A stretch of 64,000 nt of DNA, taken from the NCBI GenBank assembly GCA_910575075.1, contig CAJTCY010000017.1, positions 52,243 through 116,242 of the forward strand, given 5' to 3'. The translations under genes were made by a program, and so were the position numbers. This document shows, piece by piece, positions 63,984 to 64,000 of this stretch (positions are counted from its first letter, which is position 1; the number at the start of each line of letters is the position of its first letter). Below the pieces are notes generated by a model. It was given only the letters and a program-made list of their open reading frames with translations. It was not told the DNA's origin and searched no databases. Source of the stretch: Lachnospiraceae bacterium (lineage in GTDB: Bacteria; Bacillota; Clostridia; Lachnospirales; Lachnospiraceae).

Positions 63984-64000
63984 ATGTTGAGAGATAATTC
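63984..64000 (+). CDS. Start of an unidentified gene, cut by the window edge
   Basis: An ATG (MLRDN) preceded by AAGGAAGGGGG, with TATAAT near 63951, marks a probable gene start. Only five codons are visible, so nothing can be said about the product. Confidence 0.4.

Overview
The window reads as chromosome of a Gram-positive gut Clostridium of the Lachnospiraceae type (Blautia, Dorea or Mediterraneibacter-like). The evidence is strong AGGAGG ribosome binding sites, frequent TTG and GTG starts, a T-box leader, an rpsL-rpsG-fusA-tuf operon, paired SpoIID/SpoIIQ-like sporulation genes, GHKL/LytTR regulators and a GH112 phosphorylase. Species cannot be fixed from the sequence alone.

Layout. 0.2-6.5 kb is an accessory block: an AraC regulator and EamA exporter, an apparently damaged DUF2000-like gene, a fused response regulator-histidine kinase, and a run of small Lachnospiraceae-type proteins (one frameshifted) separated by repeated stem-loop elements. 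6.5-20.5 kb holds a GAF-GGDEF-EAL protein, a SnoaL-LytTR regulator, an acetyltransferase, two WYL regulators divergent from rtcB, a TlpA/CXXC/4Fe-4S redox cassette, an ECF sigma/anti-sigma pair, bioB and a membrane diguanylate cyclase. 20.6-33.3 kb has tRNA-Glu and tRNA-Cys, a MATE transporter, two chemoreceptor genes (one a PocR fusion), two PepSY proteins, an RsmF-like methyltransferase, a solitary trpB, a GH112 galactosyl-HexNAc phosphorylase and tyrS under a T-box. 33.7-40.5 kb has a complex palindromic element, an AI-2E family permease, a phosphate operon (Na/Pi symporter, PhoB-like, PhoR-like) behind a clear 11-bp-periodic PHO box, and a Ca/Na exchanger. 40.5-48.4 kb is a 1739-residue surface protein with its own class B sortase, followed by a third chemoreceptor. 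48.5-58.9 kb is housekeeping (metG, tatD, rsmA), an exporter, a DNA-repair radical SAM pair, sporulation genes, a GIY-YIG protein and a hemolysin III protein. 59.0-63.8 kb is the str operon.

Shared themes are signal input (two GGDEF proteins, three chemoreceptors, LytTR, WYL and AraC regulators, two phosphorelay systems) and non-coding repeats. I found a 162-bp imperfectly palindromic element in two inverted copies, a 57-bp repeat in two copies, a degenerate CAAAAGG-type element in several copies, and a six-stem palindrome at 33.7 kb. The most unusual region is 2.8-6.3 kb: a single-gene soluble two-component protein translationally coupled to a cluster of proteins of unknown function with conserved intergenic RNA-like hairpins.
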